A stretch of 64,000 nt of DNA from Polynucleobacter acidiphobus (GTDB taxonomy: Bacteria > Pseudomonadota > Gammaproteobacteria > Burkholderiales > Burkholderiaceae): positions 956,829 through 1,020,828 of the forward strand of contig NZ_CP023277.1 of assembly GCF_003065385.1 (NCBI RefSeq), in the 5' to 3' direction. The translations under genes and the position numbers were made by a program. The notes beneath the pieces were generated by a model, which was given only the letters and a program-made list of their open reading frames with translations, was not told the origin of the DNA and did not search any database. Every line of letters begins with the position of its first letter. Positions within the stretch are counted from its first letter, which is position 1. This document shows, in pieces, positions 19,351 through 28,409 of this stretch.

Positions 19351-19401
19351 AAATAATGGCTCGTTTAATAGTGCTTAGTACCCTATTCTAGTCACCTTCA
19401 A

Positions 19402-20676
19402 TTATTTTGCAGACGCGCCAATCCGCTTGGCAATCGCGGCGCTGCAAATACCAGCCAGAACGGCCCATTCCAAAGAGATGGTTACGGTACCAACGCCAGT
19501 AATGACCATCGGGATCCATTCTTGTGCCCCCGAGCGAAATTCATGGCGAATCTGCCTAAGATCAATCAGGTTCCAGGCCACCGCTAATAGTAAGGCGGCA
19601 ATCACCGCATAAGGCAGATGCTCCGCCAAAGGTGAAACAAAGATCAAGATCACTAATAAGAAGACCGCGGCACAAATTGCGGCGAGCGGCGTTTGCGCAT
19701 TGGCAGCCAAGTTCACACCAGAGCGATTAAACGATCCACTCGATGGATAGGCTGAGAAGAAGGATCCACCCACATTCGCAAGCCCCTGAGCAATGAACTC
19801 CTGATTCGCATCAAACGAGTCATTGCGTTTCAGGGCTAGAGCACGTGCAATTGCCATTGCCTCGGTCGATGCCAACAGAGTCATTACCAAAACAGGCCCG
19901 AACAGAAGTTGCAGATGCTCTAGTGACAGGACTGGATACGAAAGTGGTGGCAATGCCCCAGGGATCGCACTCACCTTACGGATCCCAGAAAATTCGGTGA
20001 AGTACTGTTCCAGAACCAGCAGGGCAACACTACCCGTAATCACCGCAATCAGCATCGCGGGGATCCAACGATTGAGCGGTTTCCACAAACGCATGGTCAC
20101 CAAAGTAATCAGTACTAGAGCCAATACCTGTGGTCGCCATTGGCCTTGATGAATCGCAATAATGGTTTGTATGATTGTGTCAAGCACACTCGTGCCACGC
20201 GCGATCTCAATACCCAACAAGGTTCCAACTTGGCTATTAATGATCAGTACAGCAGCGCCAGCAGTAAAGCCCACAATCACCGAGTGCGGCACTTTCTCAA
20301 CCCACTTCCCTGCCCCACCTAAACCCAATGCAATCTGAATCACGCCAATCAGAAAACTAAGCGTGAGTACCAGCACTACGTAATGCTCGCTCTCCGGAAT
20401 CGCGAGCGGCGCAATCAATGCCATGGTGGTTAGCGAAATTGCATTGGCTGGGCCGGTCACCATTAAGCGGCTTGATCCAAAGAGTGCGGCAATGATGCAT
20501 GGGACCATCGCAGCATACAAACCATAGTGCGGGGGCATGCCTGCTAATAGAGCAAATGCAATCCCTTGAGGCAACACCACGATGGCGCCCGTTAATCCAG
20601 CGAGAAGATCCGCACGCACCACTCCCGGCTTCTGATATTCGGGTAACCAACGGGTAAAGGGCAAAGAGAACCGCAA
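19402..20676 (-). CDS. SulP-family anion transporter lacking a STAS domain
   Basis: SulP proteins move sulfate, bicarbonate or other anions across the inner membrane. This 424-residue protein has the SulP core with about 11-14 hydrophobic segments, the signature AGLTGAIVVLPQGIAFALLAGMPP (in part) near the N-terminus, and AYPSSGSFNRSGVN in the middle. It ends right after the last membrane segment (AIAKRIGASAK), so the usual C-terminal STAS domain is absent. The start at 20676 is TTG; AGGA lies 12 bp upstream. An in-frame stop lies 24 bp upstream, so no ATG is available before the first helix. The substrate is unknown. Confidence 0.85.
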   Translation of the reverse strand: MRFSLPFTRWLPEYQKPGVVRADLLAGLTGAIVVLPQGIAFALLAGMPPHYGLYAAMVPCIIAALFGSSRLMVTGPANAISLTTMALIAPLAIPESEHYVVLVLTLSFLIGVIQIALGLGGAGKWVEKVPHSVIVGFTAGAAVLIINSQVGTLLGIEIARGTSVLDTIIQTIIAIHQGQWRPQVLALVLITLVTMRLWKPLNRWIPAMLIAVITGSVALLVLEQYFTEFSGIRKVSAIPGALPPLSYPVLSLEHLQLLFGPVLVMTLLASTEAMAIARALALKRNDSFDANQEFIAQGLANVGGSFFSAYPSSGSFNRSGVNLAANAQTPLAAICAAVFLLVILIFVSPLAEHLPYAVIAALLLAVAWNLIDLRQIRHEFRSGAQEWIPMVITGVGTVTISLEWAVLAGICSAAIAKRIGASAK

Positions 20677-20724
20677 TTTATGAATGATCCTAAGTACTTA
20701 GAGTTAGCGTGGCACAATTTAGTT

Positions 20725-21963
20725 ATGCCATCACCGCTTCTCCAAACTCCACATTCTAGCGATAGTCTTGCGCCCGAGGGCTGGTTTACCTCCAAACTAC
20801 CGCAAGTTGGCACCACGATTTTCACCACCATGTCGGCATTGGCGGCTGAGCACCAAGCCATCAACTTAGGGCAAGGATTTCCGGACTTTCCTTGCGATCC
20901 GGCCCTACTCGATGCCGTCAACCACGCCATGCGTTTGGGTCATAACCAATATGCCCCCATGCCAGGCATTCTTGAACTGCGTGAAGCGCTTGCGCAGAAG
21001 ATTGCAAGCCTCTATGGCCATCACTATGATCCGTACTCTGAAATTACGGTAACCGCTGGGGCAACCCAAGCAATCTTTACTGCAATTCAAGCTTGCGTTG
21101 GTCCCAATGATGAAGTGATTGTGATTGAACCCGCCTTTGATAGTTACTTACCAGCCATTCAATTGGCTGGTGGTAAAGCGGTGCCTGTGGCAATGGAGAT
21201 TGTGCGCGATCGTGATGGACTCGTCGATGCTTATGCCTTGCCATGGGAAGCACTAGCGAATGCCATTAATCCAAAGACCCGTTTAATTATTACCAACACA
21301 CCACACAATCCTACGGCTAGTATTTGGGATGCTGATGATTTGGAACGCTTATATAGCTTGGTCAAAGATACCTCGATCTTGATCCTGAGCGATGAGGTCT
21401 ATGAACACATGGTGTTTGATGGCAAACCTCACGAGAGTATCGCGCGCCATGCAGCACTCGCAGAGCGCAGTTTCTTGGTCTCTAGTTTTGGCAAGACCTT
21501 TCATGTCACGGGCTGGAAACTCGCATTCATTGCCGCCCCCGCTGTACTCATGCATGAATATCGCAAGGTACACCAATTTAACGTGTTCTCAGTCAATACA
21601 CCCATGCAGTACGCGGTTGCGCACTACATACAAAACCCCGAGCATTACCTGGGTCTTCCAGCGTTTTACCAAGCCAAGCGCGATTATTTCCGGGCGGGTC
21701 TTGCTAGCACCCCACTGAAGTTATTACCGTGTGCGGGTAGTTATTTTCAATGCGTTGATTACACCGCCTTACCGCGCAAAGAGGCCAGCCTTCCAGAAGC
21801 AGAGTTCTGTCGTTGGTTAACCACGGAGTTGGGTGTTGCAGCCATTCCAAACTCGGCCTTCTACGCCAATCAAACAGAATCAGGAGTCATCCGTTTTTGT
21901 TTTGCCAAACAAGAGTCAACACTGAAGACCGCACTACTTCGTTTACAAGCCTTAGCACCATAA
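20725..21963 (+). CDS. ybdL: PLP aminotransferase of the YbdL (methionine aminotransferase) type
   Basis: The 412-residue class I aminotransferase closely matches E. coli YbdL in several blocks: TSKLPQVGTTIFTTMSALA, NLGQGFPDFPCD, NQYAPMPGI, NTPHNPTA, ILSDEVYEHMVF and SSFGKTFHVTGWK, the last with the PLP lysine. YbdL transaminates methionine, histidine and phenylalanine, so a role in methionine salvage or keto-acid exchange is likely. An in-frame ATG at 20680 would add 15 residues; the later ATG is closer to family length, but neither has a strong ribosome site. It is divergent from the SulP gene, 48 bp apart. Confidence 0.92.
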   Translation: MPSPLLQTPHSSDSLAPEGWFTSKLPQVGTTIFTTMSALAAEHQAINLGQGFPDFPCDPALLDAVNHAMRLGHNQYAPMPGILELREALAQKIASLYGHHYDPYSEITVTAGATQAIFTAIQACVGPNDEVIVIEPAFDSYLPAIQLAGGKAVPVAMEIVRDRDGLVDAYALPWEALANAINPKTRLIITNTPHNPTASIWDADDLERLYSLVKDTSILILSDEVYEHMVFDGKPHESIARHAALAERSFLVSSFGKTFHVTGWKLAFIAAPAVLMHEYRKVHQFNVFSVNTPMQYAVAHYIQNPEHYLGLPAFYQAKRDYFRAGLASTPLKLLPCAGSYFQCVDYTALPRKEASLPEAEFCRWLTTELGVAAIPNSAFYANQTESGVIRFCFAKQESTLKTALLRLQALAP

Positions 21964-21983
21964 TCAATACCGATAAGAGAGCC

Positions 21984-22715
21984 ATGATGAAAAAATCCAT
22001 GATCGATGTATACAGCTGGGCCACTCCCAATGGCCATAAGATCCATATCATGATGGAAGAATGCGGCTATCGCTTAGATCGCGATTGGCGTGCCATTCCG
22101 ATTGATATTGGTAAGGGGGATCAATTTAAGCCCGCTTTTCTGAAAATCAGCCCCAATAATAAGATCCCAGCGATCGTCGATCCCGATGGCCCCGATGGTA
22201 AACCGATTCATCTATTTGAATCCGGCGCTATCTTGCTCTATCTGGCTAATAAGACAGGACGCTTCTTGCCTAAATCGATTCGGGGTAAATACGAGACCAT
22301 GGAGTGGTTGATGTTTCAGATGGGTGGCTTAGGTCCGATGTTGGGCCAAAATCATCACTTTCGTTTATATGCACCCCAGAAAATTGATTACGCCATAGAG
22401 CGCTATACCAATGAAGCAAAGCGTTTGTATGGTGTCTTGGATGAGCGTTTGAAGAAAAATAAGTTCATCGTTGGTAATGAGTACACCATCGCTGATATTG
22501 CTATCTATCCCTGGACACGTCGTTGGGATAAACAAGGGATGGATCTCAAGGATTACCCAAACTTCAAACGCTGGTTTGAGATGGTTGGTACGCGACCTGC
22601 AGTGCAACGCGGTGTTGAGGTATTAACCACTCTGCGTAAGCCTGAGATGGATCCGAAGGAAAAAGAACAGTTGTTTGGCGCAACTCAATATCAACGTAGG
22701 AAGCTAGCAAAATGA
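21984..22715 (+). CDS. Glutathione S-transferase family protein (YghU/YfcG-like)
   Basis: The 243-residue protein has an N-terminal thioredoxin-like domain (DVYSWATPNGHKIHIMMEE; the PNGHK start is typical of the Nu-class disulfide-bond oxidoreductases YfcG and YghU), the cis-proline motif NNKIPAIVD, ESGAILLYLA, and a C-terminal helical domain with YTIADIAIYPW. Nu-class enzymes have disulfide reductase activity with glutathione. Two ATGs are adjacent (21984, 21987). The stop overlaps the start of the next gene by 4 bp (ATGA). Confidence 0.9.
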   Translation: MMKKSMIDVYSWATPNGHKIHIMMEECGYRLDRDWRAIPIDIGKGDQFKPAFLKISPNNKIPAIVDPDGPDGKPIHLFESGAILLYLANKTGRFLPKSIRGKYETMEWLMFQMGGLGPMLGQNHHFRLYAPQKIDYAIERYTNEAKRLYGVLDERLKKNKFIVGNEYTIADIAIYPWTRRWDKQGMDLKDYPNFKRWFEMVGTRPAVQRGVEVLTTLRKPEMDPKEKEQLFGATQYQRRKLAK

Positions 22716-23569
22716 CCATCACCTCGATTGGAATCATTGGTGCTGGCACGATGGGTAATGGCATTGCTCAAGTGGCCGCCAGCGCTGGATACGATGTTGT
22801 ATTACTGGATGTTAGCGATGCAGCGCTCGAGAAAGGCTTGGCAGCACTAAGTAACAGCCTAGATCGCCTGATTAAAAAAGAAGTAATTAGTACTGAGCAA
22901 AAATCCCAAACCTTGGCGCGGATTAAGACCACTACGCAATACACCGATCTTGCTTCAGTCTCTTTGGTGATTGAGGCCGCCACTGAGAATCAAGCCATCA
23001 AAGAATCGATCTTGCATCAAGTCGATCAGGTAGTTAGCAAAGATACGATTATTGCGAGCAATACCTCGTCCATCTCGATTACGCACCTGGGTTCACTCAA
23101 CTCACGACCCGAGCGTTTTATTGGGATTCATTTTTTCAATCCCCCACCCCTCATGGCCCTTATCGAGGTCATCATGGGCAAGCAAACCAGTCCCGAGACC
23201 CTGAAGGCTGTGCTGGCGATGGCCACACGTATGGGCAAGGAGCCTATTACTGTTCAAAGCTCACCAGGCTTTGTCGTCAATCGCATCCTTTTGCCAATGA
23301 TCAATGAAGCCTTCTTTGTCTTGCATGAAGGAATTGCTAGCCCCGAAGATATTGATACCGGTATGAAACTTGGTTGTAACCACCCCATTGGCCCCTTAGC
23401 ATTGGCCGACCTGATTGGTCTTGATACTTGCCTAGCGATCATGGAGGTGTATCACAAAGAATTTAAAGACGATAAATATCGTCCATCACCCTTACTGATT
23501 GATTTGGTTGCCAAAGGCCATCTAGGACGCAAGACTGGACGCGGAGTGTATGCCTACGACAAAAAGTGA
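22712..23569 (+). CDS. 3-hydroxybutyryl-CoA dehydrogenase
   Basis: This 285-residue 3-hydroxyacyl-CoA dehydrogenase has the NAD loop GIIGAGTMGNGIAQVAASAGYDV (in part), ASNTSSISIT, the catalytic His-Glu region HFFNPPPLMALIEVI, and the C-terminal dimer domain ending GRKTGRGVYAYDK. The length matches the stand-alone Hbd/PaaH type that works on (S)-3-hydroxybutyryl-CoA. It is coupled to the GST gene (4-bp overlap) and overlaps the next gene by 20 bp. It could link to butyrate or polyhydroxybutyrate metabolism, but substrate range cannot be read from sequence. Confidence 0.93.
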   Translation: MTITSIGIIGAGTMGNGIAQVAASAGYDVVLLDVSDAALEKGLAALSNSLDRLIKKEVISTEQKSQTLARIKTTTQYTDLASVSLVIEAATENQAIKESILHQVDQVVSKDTIIASNTSSISITHLGSLNSRPERFIGIHFFNPPPLMALIEVIMGKQTSPETLKAVLAMATRMGKEPITVQSSPGFVVNRILLPMINEAFFVLHEGIASPEDIDTGMKLGCNHPIGPLALADLIGLDTCLAIMEVYHKEFKDDKYRPSPLLIDLVAKGHLGRKTGRGVYAYDKK

Positions 23570-24038
23570 GTTGCCAACGATTGTGCGGATCCTTGGGTAC
23601 GCGGGACTCATTCCATTTATTGGGCTGGCGTTCATGGTGCAGCTAGCAGATAGTCCCAATGATCTGATCGCTCTTGAGTCATTGGTCGCCTATGGTGCAG
23701 TGATCGTCTCGTTTTTGGGCGCCTTGCACTGGGGCGCTTGCTTTAAGACCATCGGCGGGTCAACCCAAAATCGCTGGCTTGATCACAGCGTTTGGATATG
23801 GGGGATCATGCCAGCACTGATTGCGTGGTTGGCGATTCATATCTTTATTCCATTAGCGCTGCTCTTACTCGCAGCCACTTTGATCGTACAACGTGCGATT
23901 GATCAACGCACTTACGCGTACTATTTTGAGAACACTCAAATGGCCAATGCGTTCTTACGCATGCGCACCCACTTAACAGTGGTGGCTTCAGTGTGTTTGA
24001 TCTGGGCGGGTCTAGCTAGCTTGATTCGTAATTACTAA
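23550..24038 (+). CDS. DUF3429 membrane protein
   Basis: The 162-residue protein has five hydrophobic segments and the DUF3429 signature SFLGALHWG in the second one. Its function is unknown. It starts within the 3' end of the hydroxybutyryl-CoA dehydrogenase gene (20-bp overlap, different frame), so it is the last gene of the ybdL-GST-hbd group. It is convergent with the YqhA-family gene 16 bp away. Confidence 0.85.
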   Translation: MPTTKSELPTIVRILGYAGLIPFIGLAFMVQLADSPNDLIALESLVAYGAVIVSFLGALHWGACFKTIGGSTQNRWLDHSVWIWGIMPALIAWLAIHIFIPLALLLLAATLIVQRAIDQRTYAYYFENTQMANAFLRMRTHLTVVASVCLIWAGLASLIRNY

Positions 24039-24054
24039 TCGAGTTTTTCTGATG

Positions 24055-24597
24055 CTAGTGCTTCTGGTGGGCAGCAGAAATAATTTTCTCGGTATACGCA
24101 ATTGCTAATGCCGATAGCACAAACGTCACATGAATCAAGGTTTGCCAGAGCAAGGTTTTCTCATCGTAGGAGGAGGCGTTGATAAACGTCTTTAGCAAAT
24201 GAATCGAAGAGATCCCAATAATCGCGGTAGCCAGTTTGACCTTTAATACTCCGGCATTGACATGCGAGAGCCATTCGGGCTGATCGGGGTGATCATGAAG
24301 ATCTAAGCGTGAGACAAAGGTCTCCCAGCCACCCACAATCACCATCACCAAGAGATTGGAGATCATCACCACATCAATCAGTCCCAAGACGATCAGCATC
24401 AAGGCAGTCTCGGTCATCTCATTCGTTCCCATCATCGTGATGAGATGAATTAGCTCTAACCAGAACTGCCAAACATAAACACCTTGGGCGACAATGAGGC
24501 CAATATAAAGTGGGGCCTGCAACCAGCGGGACATAAAGATCCAGCGCGGCAATGGGCGCAATTTCTTTTCGAACACGAATTCTTTGTTTTCACTCAT
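24055..24597 (-). CDS. YqhA family (UPF0114) inner-membrane protein
   Basis: The 180-residue protein has four hydrophobic segments and UPF0114/TIGR00645 motifs such as [15 protein letters not shown] near the N-terminus, [22 protein letters not shown] and [18 protein letters not shown]. The family has no established function. It has its own short upstream region opposite rarA and is convergent with the DUF3429 gene. Confidence 0.88.
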   Translation of the reverse strand: MSENKEFVFEKKLRPLPRWIFMSRWLQAPLYIGLIVAQGVYVWQFWLELIHLITMMGTNEMTETALMLIVLGLIDVVMISNLLVMVIVGGWETFVSRLDLHDHPDQPEWLSHVNAGVLKVKLATAIIGISSIHLLKTFINASSYDEKTLLWQTLIHVTFVLSALAIAYTEKIISAAHQKH

Positions 24598-24673
24598 GGC
24601 GAGGATTTTAACGAAGTTTGTGTCATGGCCATGACGCTAGCGGCTTCCTTAAAAGTGCGAGAATATCAAGGCC

Positions 24674-25981
24674 ATGCCCAGCCTATTTGACTCCAAACCC
24701 ATTGCGCCATTGGCCGAGGCCTTGCGCCCCAAGGCCATCGATGAAGTGATTGGTCAAGCGCACTTATTGGGGCCTGGTAAACCATTGCGCTTAGCCTTTG
24801 AAAGTGGTCAACCGCATTCGATGATTTTGTGGGGTCCGCCTGGGGTTGGTAAAACCACGATTGCTAGATTATCCGCACAAGCCTTTCGTCACTCCTTCAT
24901 TGCGATCTCGGCTGTCCTGGCAGGTGTTAAAGAAATCCGGGAGGCGATTGAGCAGGCGCATCATGACATGGCTCAGTTTGGTCGGCAAACGATTTTATTT
25001 GTTGATGAGATTCATCGGTTTAATAAGAGTCAGCAAGATGCATTACTACCGCATATGGAATCAGGTCTCTTCACCGTGATTGGCGCCACTACTGAGAACC
25101 CCTCCTTTGAGGTCAATGCTGCCCTTCTCTCGCGCGCTCAGGTCTATGTTCTCAAACCACTCACCAGCGATGAGTTAAGACAACTCTTAGTACGTGCCTG
25201 CGATCATGCTTTGCCAAGCATTACGCTTAGTGACGATGCGATGGCAACCATCGTGGGCTATGCCGATGGAGATGCGCGGCGCTTAATGAACTTGGTCGAG
25301 CAATTACAACAAACCGTCCGCACTCAAGGTATTACTTCTGTAGATCGGACTCTGATTGAGAATACCCTCAATCTCAATGCACGGCGCTTTGATAAAGGCG
25401 GTGATCAGTTTTATGACCAGATCTCAGCCTTACATAAATCGGTGCGCGGCTCACACCCCGATGCTGCGCTCTATTGGTTATGCCGCATGCTCGATGGTGG
25501 TGCTGATCCGCGCTATCTCGCACGTCGGATTGTGCGCATGGCGTGGGAAGACATTGGTCTAGCCGATCCACGGGCAATACAACTTGCCAATGATGCTGCA
25601 CAAACCTATGAACGTTTGGGATCACCCGAGGGTGAGCTAGCCTTAGGGCAAGCCGTCGTTTATTTAGCAGTGGCACCCAAGAGTAATGCAAGCTATCACG
25701 CATTTAATGCGGCTCGTGCTTTTGTTGCAAGCGATCGCAGTCGTGAAGTGCCGGTGCATTTGCGTAATGCCCCAACCCAACTTATGAAAGACCTCGGGCA
25801 TGGTCACGCCTATCGCTATGCTCATGATGAACCCCATGCCTACGCTGCAGGAGAATCGTATTTACCCGAAGGGATGGCAGAGCCGCGCTGGTATGAGCCA
25901 GTTGAGCGTGGCCTTGAAAGTAAGATTGCAGAACGCATGGCCTTCTTGCGTAGCTTAGATAAGCAGGCCAATAAAACGTAA
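24674..25981 (+). CDS. rarA: Replication-associated recombination protein A (AAA+ ATPase)
   Basis: RarA (MgsA) is a clamp-loader-like AAA+ ATPase acting at stalled forks. The 435-residue protein has Walker [10 protein letters not shown] at 54-62, Walker B FVDEIH near 109-114, sensor 1 [12 protein letters not shown], and the MgsA C-terminal tetramerisation region ([26 protein letters not shown] in part). It lies upstream of umuDC, 57 bp away, forming a damage-tolerance block. AAGG is only 2-3 bp from the ATG, so the start codon is less certain than the gene. Confidence 0.96.
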   Translation: MPSLFDSKPIAPLAEALRPKAIDEVIGQAHLLGPGKPLRLAFESGQPHSMILWGPPGVGKTTIARLSAQAFRHSFIAISAVLAGVKEIREAIEQAHHDMAQFGRQTILFVDEIHRFNKSQQDALLPHMESGLFTVIGATTENPSFEVNAALLSRAQVYVLKPLTSDELRQLLVRACDHALPSITLSDDAMATIVGYADGDARRLMNLVEQLQQTVRTQGITSVDRTLIENTLNLNARRFDKGGDQFYDQISALHKSVRGSHPDAALYWLCRMLDGGADPRYLARRIVRMAWEDIGLADPRAIQLANDAAQTYERLGSPEGELALGQAVVYLAVAPKSNASYHAFNAARAFVASDRSREVPVHLRNAPTQLMKDLGHGHAYRYAHDEPHAYAAGESYLPEGMAEPRWYEPVERGLESKIAERMAFLRSLDKQANKT

Positions 25982-26017
25982 GGTATGGCCCGTTTCTGAA
26001 CTAACAAAATTACTATA

Positions 26018-26037
26018 TACTGTATAAATATACAGTA
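26018..26037. promoter_or_regulatory. LexA (SOS) box of umuDC
   Basis: TACTGTATAAATATACAGTA matches the CTG-N10-CAG LexA consensus in full (CTG 26020-26022, CAG 26033-26035) and differs from the ideal TACTGTATATATATACAGTA at one position. It ends one base before the umuD ATG at 26039. The possible -10 hexamers TATACT (26016-26021) and TATAAA (26023-26028) overlap the box, so LexA would block RNA polymerase directly. Confidence 0.9.
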
Positions 26038-26038
26038 T

Positions 26039-26485
26039 ATGAAATCCCCTGATTTAAACCCTCTGCTGTCTTCGTGCTTCGCCCCCATCCGGCGTAGGTC
26101 TTGCTATCGACCCCTGATTGCTGGGCGCGCACCTGCCGGGTTTCCGTCACCCGCGGCTGATCATTACGACAAGCGCCTTGATCTCAACGAACACTTGGTC
26201 TTGCATCCGGAGGCTACCTTCTTCTTGCGAGTGAAAGGCAACTCGATGATTGGGGCGGGGATTCATGATGGGGACTTATTGGTGGTGGATCGCTCGCTCG
26301 AACCCAGTCACGGTCGCGTCGTGATTGCAGCTCTCGATGGAGAGCTCACCGTGAAACGCTTACATCAACAACGCGGCAAGATTTTGCTCTGTGCTGATAA
26401 CCCCGATTACCCCGCGATTGAGATTCGTCAGGGGCAAGAGTTGCAAATTTGGGGGGTCGTCGCGCACGTGATCCATAAGGTGTAG
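26039..26485 (+). CDS. umuD: UmuD-type autoproteolytic subunit of translesion polymerase V
   Basis: UmuD is cleaved on RecA filaments to UmuD', which joins UmuC as DNA polymerase V. The 148-residue protein has the cleavage site Ala33-Gly34 in RAPAGFPSPAAD, where E. coli has Cys-Gly, and the Ser/Lys dyad S69 (VKGNSM) and K106 (TVKRL). The spacings match E. coli UmuD (35 residues from site to Ser, 37 from Ser to Lys). No other Met precedes S69, and no ribosome site exists upstream because the LexA box abuts the ATG. Translation from a very short or absent leader is inferred. Confidence 0.92.
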   Translation: MKSPDLNPLLSSCFAPIRRRSCYRPLIAGRAPAGFPSPAADHYDKRLDLNEHLVLHPEATFFLRVKGNSMIGAGIHDGDLLVVDRSLEPSHGRVVIAALDGELTVKRLHQQRGKILLCADNPDYPAIEIRQGQELQIWGVVAHVIHKV

Positions 26486-26491
26486 TTGTCT

Positions 26492-27787
26492 ATGCGCCCT
26501 GTCTTTGCTCTGGTGGATGGCAATAATTTTTATGTCTCGTGTGAGCGGGTCTTTAACCCTCGCCTCGAAGGCAAACCCGTTGTGGTGTTATCCAATAACG
26601 ATGGCTGCATCGTTGCCCGCAGCCAAGAAGCACGCGCACTCGGCATTCGGATGGGAGCACCCTTCTTTGAAGCCAAACATCTGATTCGCTCACATGGCCT
26701 CATTTGGCTCAGCTCCAACTACACCCTCTATGGCGACATGAGCGCTCGCCTCATGGCCGTCTTAGGAGAATTCGCACCTCATCAAGAAATCTACTCCATC
26801 GATGAATGCTTTTTAGATCTAACTGGCATCCCAAATGACTTGGTAGCGCATGCCCAGCAAATGCGTAAACGCATTAAGCAATACCTAGGACTACCAACCT
26901 GCGTTGGGATTGGGCACAGCAAGACCTTAGCCAAATTAGCGAACCATATTGCCAAGAAACGTTTGCACTATCAAGGCGTATTTAGTTGGTCGCATTGCAA
27001 TCGCCTGGAGGCCGATGCCTTGATGGCCGATATTGAGATTGGTGAAGTATGGGGTGTGGGTCGACGCCTAAAGATCAAACTCGAGCAATGCGGTATACGG
27101 AGCGTATGCGACCTGAAATATGCCTCAACTAGTTTGATTCGTAAACGGTTTGGCGTCGTGCTTGAGCGTACCGTGCATGAGCTCAATGGCATTAGTTGCC
27201 TTCATTTAGAGGATACCGAAGACCATCAGGCGGTGCGTAAGCATCAAATTATTTCGAGCAAAAGTTTTGGTAAGCCCGTCCATGAGCTCGATGAGCTACG
27301 CCAAGCGGTGGTGAGTTACGTCACGCGCGCTGCCGAGAAACTACGCCAACAAGGTTCGTGGTGCTCCCACCTTCTGATTTATCTGCGTACCAATCCATTT
27401 GCACCCCATGATCCTCAATACGCCAAGAGTATTACCATCCCCCTATTGGTAGGTACGGATGACACACGCGTCTTGGCCAAATACGCTAGCGCGGGTATTG
27501 AGCGCATTTATCGTCCTGGCTTTGCGTACAAGAAAGCGGGGGTGATGTTGTTGGATCTACACCCAGCCGGTCAAGATCTTGGCGATCTTTTTTGCAATCC
27601 GCCACAACGCGAGCGCTCATCCCAACTCATGCAAGTGATGGATCGACTCAATCAAGAGTACGGCTCTAATACCCTACGCCTAGCAGCTGCTGGTTTACGT
27701 CCGCAGTGGACTATGCGCTCTTCCGAGCGCAGCCCCAACTACACTACGGCCTGGCATGAGCTTGCCCAAGCATGCGCCAATCGCTAA
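26492..27787 (+). CDS. umuC: Translesion DNA polymerase V subunit UmuC
   Basis: UmuC is the Y-family polymerase subunit that copies damaged DNA. The 431-residue protein has the catalytic D9 in VDGNNFY and D104-E105 in [10 protein letters not shown], the helix-hairpin-helix-like [15 protein letters not shown] and a C-terminal UmuC-specific region with [21 protein letters not shown] (in part). A TTG at 26486 is possible, but ATG 26492 has AAGGTG about 10 bp upstream. It lies 6 bp after umuD in one SOS operon. Confidence 0.96.
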   Translation: MRPVFALVDGNNFYVSCERVFNPRLEGKPVVVLSNNDGCIVARSQEARALGIRMGAPFFEAKHLIRSHGLIWLSSNYTLYGDMSARLMAVLGEFAPHQEIYSIDECFLDLTGIPNDLVAHAQQMRKRIKQYLGLPTCVGIGHSKTLAKLANHIAKKRLHYQGVFSWSHCNRLEADALMADIEIGEVWGVGRRLKIKLEQCGIRSVCDLKYASTSLIRKRFGVVLERTVHELNGISCLHLEDTEDHQAVRKHQIISSKSFGKPVHELDELRQAVVSYVTRAAEKLRQQGSWCSHLLIYLRTNPFAPHDPQYAKSITIPLLVGTDDTRVLAKYASAGIERIYRPGFAYKKAGVMLLDLHPAGQDLGDLFCNPPQRERSSQLMQVMDRLNQEYGSNTLRLAAAGLRPQWTMRSSERSPNYTTAWHELAQACANR

Positions 27788-27829
27788 TACAATGAAGCAT
27801 CCATAACCATTGCAATTAAAGGAAACACG

Positions 27830-28405
27830 ATGCGCAAATTTTGGCTCTCACTGGGTCTCGCTATTAGTATCACCACCCTCTCAGGGTTCTCATACGCAGG
27901 GCCCAAAGTAGAATTTAAGACCAATCTCGGTAACTTCGTTGTCGATCTTGACTCCGATAAAGCCCCTAAGACCGTCAATAATTTTTTGGCGTATGTAAAG
28001 AGCGGTTTCTATAACGGCACCGTATTCCACCGCGTGATTAATGGTTTTATGGTGCAAGGTGGTGGATTTACCACCGAGCTGGTACAAAAACCAACGCAGC
28101 CACCCGTGGTCTCTGAAGCGCAAAATGGTTTAAAGAATCAGATCTACACCATTGCCATGGCAAGAACCTCCGATCCCGATTCAGCGACTGCGCAGTTTTA
28201 CATCAATGTCAAAGACAATCCAGGCTTGGATTTTCCGAATGCGATGGGAAGCGGTTATACCGTCTTTGGAAAAGTGATTTCGGGGACACAAACCATTGAT
28301 AAGATTAAGCAAGTACCAACCGGGGTTGCTTCAACCCCACGTGGTCGCATGGCCGATGTACCCAATACGCCTGTCGTGATTGAGTCGGTCACCATCCTCA
28401 AATAA
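27830..28405 (+). CDS. Periplasmic peptidyl-prolyl cis-trans isomerase (cyclophilin)
   Basis: This 191-residue cyclophilin has a signal peptide (about residues 1-23, ending SYAG) and an intact isomerase core: FHRVINGFMVQGGGF with the catalytic arginine, QFYINVKDNPGLDF, and VFGKVISG. It resembles PpiA, a periplasmic folding helper. AAAGGAA lies 5-6 bp before the ATG. It heads the plus-strand group ppiA-pabBC-NUDIX-aat-bpt-pyrD, with pabBC starting 4 bp after its stop. Confidence 0.93.
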   Translation: MRKFWLSLGLAISITTLSGFSYAGPKVEFKTNLGNFVVDLDSDKAPKTVNNFLAYVKSGFYNGTVFHRVINGFMVQGGGFTTELVQKPTQPPVVSEAQNGLKNQIYTIAMARTSDPDSATAQFYINVKDNPGLDFPNAMGSGYTVFGKVISGTQTIDKIKQVPTGVASTPRGRMADVPNTPVVIESVTILK

Positions 28406-28409
28406 GCCA

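Noticed and set aside
20710-20715. TGGCAC before ybdL, a possible sigma-54 -24 element
   Set aside because: No GC dinucleotide occurs 10 bp after the GG, so the -12 element is missing.
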